Shown: positions 14,286 to 16,902 of the stretch, piece by piece
How the letters are laid out: the number at the start of each line of letters is the position of its first letter
How positions within the stretch are numbered: the first letter of the stretch is position 1
NCBI GenBank assembly: GCA_934167225.1
Contig: CAKPLD010000021.1
Coordinates: 1-16,902 of the forward strand
Length of the DNA: 16,902 bases
DNA from: an uncultured Clostridia bacterium
GTDB taxonomy: Bacteria; Bacillota; Clostridia; TANB77; CAG-508
Direction of reading: 5' to 3'
Translations under genes and position numbers: made by a program
The notes under the pieces: model-generated
Databases searched by the model: none
What the model was told of the DNA's origin: nothing
The model's input: only the letters and a program-made list of their open reading frames with translations

Positions 14286-15134
14286 ATGGTAAAAAAGACG
14301 GGACTTGGAAAAGGACTAGACGCATTATTTTCGATGCCAGTAGTAGAAGAAGAAACAAAACACGAAGGAGATGGGCTAAAAACACTAAAATTGGTTGATA
14401 TAGAGCCAAACAGAGAGCAACCAAGAAAAAATTTTGATGAAGAATCAATTGCAGAACTTTCAGAATCAATAAAAATGTATGGAGTAATTCAGCCAATAGT
14501 AGTTACAAAAAAAGAAGGATATTATGCAATAATTGCAGGAGAAAGAAGATGGAGAGCCGCAAAAAAAGCAGGTTTAACAGAAATTCCTGCAATAATAAGA
14601 GAAGATGATGATAAAAAAAATAAAGAAATATCCCTAATAGAAAATATGCAAAGAGAAGACCTAAATGCCTACGAAAAAGCAGCAGGAATAAAAGCTTTAA
14701 TGGAAGACTACAACATGACACAAGAAGAAATTGCCAAAGTATTAGGAAAAGGAAGAAGCAGTATAGCAAACTCAGTAAGAGTTTTAAATTTATGTCCAGA
14801 AGTTCTAGAATTTGCAAAACAGGGAAAACTAACAGAAGGACACTGTAAAGCCCTACTTGCAATTACAGACCCCAAGAAGCAACTAGAAATGGCTAAAAGA
14901 ATGATAGAAAGAGGCGATTCTGTAAGGCAAGCAGAAAAGAAAATACATCATCAAAAAAATAACAAAAATACAGCAGAAAAATATGCAGTGGTATATAAAG
15001 ACATAGAAGACAAATTCCAAGGATTTTTTGGAACAAAAGTAAAAATTGATGCAGGAAGACGTAGTGGAAAAATAATAATAAAATACACAAATAATGATGA
15101 TTTAGAAAGAATACTTGGTTTGATAAAACAATAA
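14286..15134 (+). CDS. parB: Chromosome partitioning protein ParB (Spo0J), CTP-dependent DNA clamp
   Basis: ParB loads at parS sites, spreads as a CTP-bound clamp and works with ParA and SMC to organise origins. The 282-residue product opens VKKTGLGKGLDALF (the ParA-contacting N-terminus), has the ParB/Srx CTPase fold with GERRWRAA at 85-92 and ENMQREDLN at 119-127, then the helix-turn-helix that reads parS (about 144-168, TQEEIAKVLGKGRSSIAN) and a C-terminal dimerisation domain ending LERILGLIKQ. I prefer ATG 14286: GGAAGGA (14270-14276) is 9 nt away, whereas ATG 14277 abuts it. I found no perfect 16-bp parS palindrome in the window. Confidence 0.95.
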   Translation: MVKKTGLGKGLDALFSMPVVEEETKHEGDGLKTLKLVDIEPNREQPRKNFDEESIAELSESIKMYGVIQPIVVTKKEGYYAIIAGERRWRAAKKAGLTEIPAIIREDDDKKNKEISLIENMQREDLNAYEKAAGIKALMEDYNMTQEEIAKVLGKGRSSIANSVRVLNLCPEVLEFAKQGKLTEGHCKALLAITDPKKQLEMAKRMIERGDSVRQAEKKIHHQKNNKNTAEKYAVVYKDIEDKFQGFFGTKVKIDAGRRSGKIIIKYTNNDDLERILGLIKQ

Positions 15135-15153
15135 GAAACTAGGAGGAAAAATT

Positions 15154-15633
15154 TTGAGTTTTTTACATAGTGATTTATTTTTAATAATAATACTTATATT
15201 AAATATATTTTTATTAATAATGTCAGTAATAAGTAATATAAGAATAAAAAATATTCATAATAAAGATAAAATTTTTATGGAAAAATTAGGAAACGGAAGT
15301 AACATAAAAGAAGATCTAGATGTATATATGAGGAGAGTTGGAAACACAGAAGAAGAAATAAGAAAGCTTTCCTTATATTACAAAGAGCTAGACGAAAAAT
15401 CTAAAAAAAGTCTACAAAAAGTAGGAATTGTAAGATACAATGCCTATAAAGACACAGGAAGCGATTTAAGTTTTGCGGTATGTATATTAGATGAAGAAAA
15501 CAATGGAGTAGTATTTAATGGAATATATTCAAGAGATATGTCAAATATATATGCTAAGCCAATTGAAAAAGGTTTATCTAAATATAAAATAACTCCGGAA
15601 GAACAAGAAGCAATAAATAGAGCGATGGCTTAA
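15154..15633 (+). CDS. DUF4446 family protein
   Basis: This 159-residue protein has one N-terminal membrane segment (about 7-29), a short coiled region and a conserved globular part with QKVGIVRYNAYKDTGSDLSF, FAVCILDEENNGVV and YAKPIEKGLSKY. That matches DUF4446, a family of unknown function that often follows parB in Clostridia. The start is TTG at 15154, 7 nt after AGGAGG. It is the third gene of the parA operon (19 nt after parB). Its membrane anchoring and location suggest a role near the segregation or division machinery, which is inference only. No clear terminator follows in the 15634-15760 spacer. Confidence 0.88.
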   Translation: MSFLHSDLFLIIILILNIFLLIMSVISNIRIKNIHNKDKIFMEKLGNGSNIKEDLDVYMRRVGNTEEEIRKLSLYYKELDEKSKKSLQKVGIVRYNAYKDTGSDLSFAVCILDEENNGVVFNGIYSRDMSNIYAKPIEKGLSKYKITPEEQEAINRAMA

Positions 15634-15764
15634 AATTATATATTTCTATGTTACATAATAACATTTTAAATAAAAAAAATTCCTAAAATAAAAGTGGCCG
15701 AAGCTTTGATACAAGTGGATTTAAAAAGGTCTGAAAAGTTTTTATAAAAAATAACGTAAAACTA

Positions 15765-15792
15765 TTGACAAATTCACATTTTATATGATAAT
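15765..15792 (+). promoter_or_regulatory. Promoter of the tRNA-Ser genes
   Basis: A perfect -35 TTGACA (15765-15770), 16-nt spacer and -10 GATAAT (15787-15792) lie about 35 nt before the first tRNA-Ser. Confidence 0.65.
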
Positions 15793-15826
15793 ATATTTTA
15801 TGTTGTTAGCGAAAGCCACAATTTCT

Positions 15827-15918
<92 letters not shown>

Positions 15919-15924
15919 AAATAA

Positions 15925-15967
15925 CGTAGAAAAATTGTCATAAAGCAATCTTCTACGATTTTTTTAT
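15925..15967 (+). terminator. Terminator-like hairpin between the tRNA-Ser genes
   Basis: CGTAGAA (15925-15931) pairs with TTCTACG (15951-15957), with an inner ATTG/CAAT pairing, followed by a T-run from 15959. It sits 7 nt after the CCA of the first tRNA, so the second tRNA may depend on read-through or on its own promoter. Confidence 0.7.
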
Positions 15968-15986
15968 AATTTAATATATACAATTT

Positions 15987-16076
15987 GGAGAAATACCCAA
16001 GTGGTGAAGGGGACAGTTTGCTAAACTGTTAGGTCGAGTAATCGGCGCGAGGGTTCGAACCCCTCTTTCTCCGCCA
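15987..16076 (+). tRNA. tRNA-Ser (anticodon GCT)
   Basis: A 90-nt class II tRNA with encoded CCA. The acceptor stem GGAGAAA pairs with TTTCTCC before G and CCA. The anticodon stem ACAGT/ACTGT carries loop TTGCTAA with anticodon GCT at 16020-16022, reading AGC/AGU. The long variable arm is present and the T-arm has GGTTCGAACC. Together with the TGA tRNA it covers the main serine codon boxes. Confidence 0.96.
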
Positions 16077-16098
16077 GAAAGCGTTATGATTACGCAGG

Positions 16099-16145
16099 AA
16101 AAAACACATTAAGGAAAATTGCTTTCTTAATGTGTTTTTTTGATA
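16099..16145 (+). terminator. Terminator after the tRNA-Ser pair
   Basis: A perfect 15-bp stem (16099-16113 with 16126-16140), 12-nt loop and a T-run ending the 3' arm lie 23 nt after the second tRNA. Confidence 0.9.
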
Positions 16146-16146
16146 A

Positions 16147-16269
16147 ATATGTAATTCTTTTAATATAAGTGCACGATATGAAGATTATAAAAACGAATTT
16201 TATGAGAAATGCACAAAAGACTATACCCTTGAACCAATAAAAATATTGAGGAGGTTAGGTCATGGCTAA
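16147..16269 (+). pseudogene. Probable 3' remnant of a HEPN-domain gene
   Basis: An open frame without a start codon begins after a stop at 16144 and reads FNISARYEDYKNEFYEKC, then TKDYTLEPIKILRRLGHG, ending at 16267-16269 and overlapping the nucleotidyltransferase start (16262). The ARYxDYKxEFY...CTKxYT pattern resembles the C-terminal helices of small HEPN proteins, which are typically encoded just before MNT nucleotidyltransferases. The N-terminal catalytic part (RxxxxH) is missing, cut off by the tRNA terminator region. The identification rests on remembered family patterns over about 35 residues. Confidence 0.5.
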
Positions 16270-16579
16270 AAGAAAAATTGATATAGATGTTTTAACAAAT
16301 GTAAAAAGATACGTTGACGAAATATCTAAACATTATAGTATTAGAGAAGTATATTTATTTGGTTCATATGCAAAGGGAACAAATCATGAAGATAGTGATA
16401 TAGATATAGCAATTATTGTTAATAGTGATAGCAATGTTTTTGATTTAATGGTTGAGCTTATGATGCTTACACAAGATATTGATTTAAGAATAGAACCACA
16501 CCCAATAAAAGTAAAAGATTTTGAAGAGGGGAATCCTTTTGTCCAAGAAATAATTAATACCGGAATAAAAGTGGCATAA
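16262..16579 (+). CDS. MNT-type minimal nucleotidyltransferase (HEPN-MNT antitoxin-like)
   Basis: This 105-residue protein has the pol-beta-type motif GSYAKGT...DSDIDIAI: G34-S35, ten residues, then D46 and D48, which is the GSx10DxD signature of MntA-like proteins. The third expected carboxylate is probably within the DIDLRIEPHPI stretch (about 72-82). Such proteins commonly act as antitoxins that AMPylate HEPN RNase toxins. GAGGAGG lies about 8 nt before the ATG. Its apparent HEPN partner survives only as a remnant upstream, and none is visible downstream, so it is probably an orphan. The region is accessory sequence beside tRNA genes. Confidence 0.85.
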   Translation: MAKRKIDIDVLTNVKRYVDEISKHYSIREVYLFGSYAKGTNHEDSDIDIAIIVNSDSNVFDLMVELMMLTQDIDLRIEPHPIKVKDFEEGNPFVQEIINTGIKVA

Positions 16580-16599
16580 TAAATGTTTGGGGGTAGATT

Positions 16600-16629
16600 A
16601 TGAAAGTTATTTATCCAGTATTATTTTGA
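16600..16629 (+). pseudogene. Stub resembling the first codons of a HicB-like gene
   Basis: ATG at 16600 reads MKVIYPVLF and then stops. A GGGGGT purine run lies 6-11 nt before it. The opening resembles the N-terminus of HicB-type antitoxins (M-K-x-x-Y-P-x-x-F), but nine codons are not diagnostic. The following sequence gives no continuation in any frame that I recognise. Confidence 0.2.
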
Positions 16630-16661
16630 AAATCGTATGTCGATAATTTTTGAAAATTGTA

Positions 16662-16690
16662 TTGACAATATTATGTAAATCTGATAAAAT
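16662..16690 (+). promoter_or_regulatory. Promoter of the right-edge small ORF
   Basis: A perfect -35 TTGACA (16662-16667), exact 17-nt spacer and -10 TAAAAT (16685-16690) precede an AGGAGG ribosome site at 16730-16735. Confidence 0.75.
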
Positions 16691-16746
16691 ATATCAATAT
16701 GTAGACAATAGTCTGCAAAGATTATATTTAGGAGGCGTATATAGTT

Positions 16747-16830
16747 ATGGAAGATTCAATCCATACTGCATCTAGGGCACGGCTAACTAAGAAGCTGGAA
16801 GAGGCCAAGAAAGGCGATTTCTCTGTATAA
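16747..16830 (+). CDS. Small ORF of unknown function, compositionally distinct
   Basis: ATG 16747 opens a 27-residue frame, MEDSIHTASRARLTKKLEEA then KKGDFSV, 11 nt after AGGAGG and behind a near-consensus promoter. It is about 46% GC, with AGG, CGG, CTG, GCC, GGC and TTC codons that are rare in the rest of the window, which suggests foreign origin. It could be a leader peptide, a truncated N-terminus, or the start of a gene whose frame is broken; the neighbouring frames continue to the window edge without a recognisable domain. It has the only in-frame CGG outside the rnpA and mnmE break points. I do not recognise the family. Confidence 0.4.
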   Translation: MEDSIHTASRARLTKKLEEAKKGDFSV

Positions 16831-16902
16831 AAGTCAATACCAAAATGACCAAAAAAAGGAAAATAATTTTTACCAATTTCGACACCGAAAAATCATCTGC
16901 TA

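Noticed and set aside
15709..15747. Short GTG-started frame before the tRNA-Ser promoter
   Set aside because: It has 17 codons, no ribosome site and no recognisable family; it is probably chance.

Overview
The window is the replication-origin region of a low-GC Bacillota chromosome, most likely from an uncultivated or gut-type member of the Clostridia. The gene order gyrB-recF-dnaN-oriC-dnaA-oriC-rpmH-rnpA-yidD-yidC-khpB(jag)-mnmE-mnmG-rsmG-parA-parB, a DUF4446 gene beside parB, and very strong A/T bias at third codon positions all point there. Genes left of the origin (gyrB partial, recF, dnaN, dnaA) lie on the minus strand and all genes to the right lie on the plus strand, so transcription runs with replication on both arms.

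Layout. 1-830 encodes the GyrB N-terminus, behind a near-consensus promoter. recF (906-1979) and dnaN (2346-3464) are separated by an AT-rich gap with two hairpin terminators and two DnaA boxes; the S4-domain gene yaaA often found there is absent. The origin is bipartite around dnaA (3819-5174). The dnaN side (about 3486-3741) has an AT-rich stretch, six uninterrupted TAG trinucleotides (a DnaA-trio) and a dense DnaA-box cluster. The rpmH side (about 5260-5462) has a second box cluster. To the right come rpmH-rnpA-yidD-yidC-khpB, closed by a strong terminator, then a small REP-like repeat, mnmE, an A-rich spacer with a 37-bp triplicate, mnmG-rsmG, another terminator, a 665-bp spacer with two tandem Spo0A boxes and a 252-bp MITE-like hairpin element, parA-parB-DUF4446, two tRNA-Ser genes, and a decayed accessory patch (HEPN remnant, MNT nucleotidyltransferase, HicB-like stub, compositionally distinct small ORF).

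Most interesting signal. rnpA and mnmE, both core housekeeping genes, each have their reading frame broken by one extra base. Everything before and after each break is intact and conserved. In both cases the zero-frame codon at the break is CGG, preceded by an NNG codon (GTG CGG A; CCG CGG G), and skipping one base (+1) restores a conserved Val-Gly or Pro-Gly. By eye I find no other in-frame CGG in about 4,370 codons of the recognised genes; the one further CGG is in a foreign-looking small ORF at the right edge. This suggests CGG may be unassigned or very poorly decoded here and acts as a +1 ribosomal frameshift site. Two independent real mutations or assembly errors remain the alternative.

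Functionally the window joins replication initiation (DnaA, DnaN, oriC, RecF, GyrB), segregation (ParA/ParB), membrane insertion and RNA biology (YidC, YidD, KhpB, RnpA, L34) and tRNA/rRNA modification (MnmE/MnmG, RsmG). Possible Spo0A sites near parA would link segregation to sporulation control.
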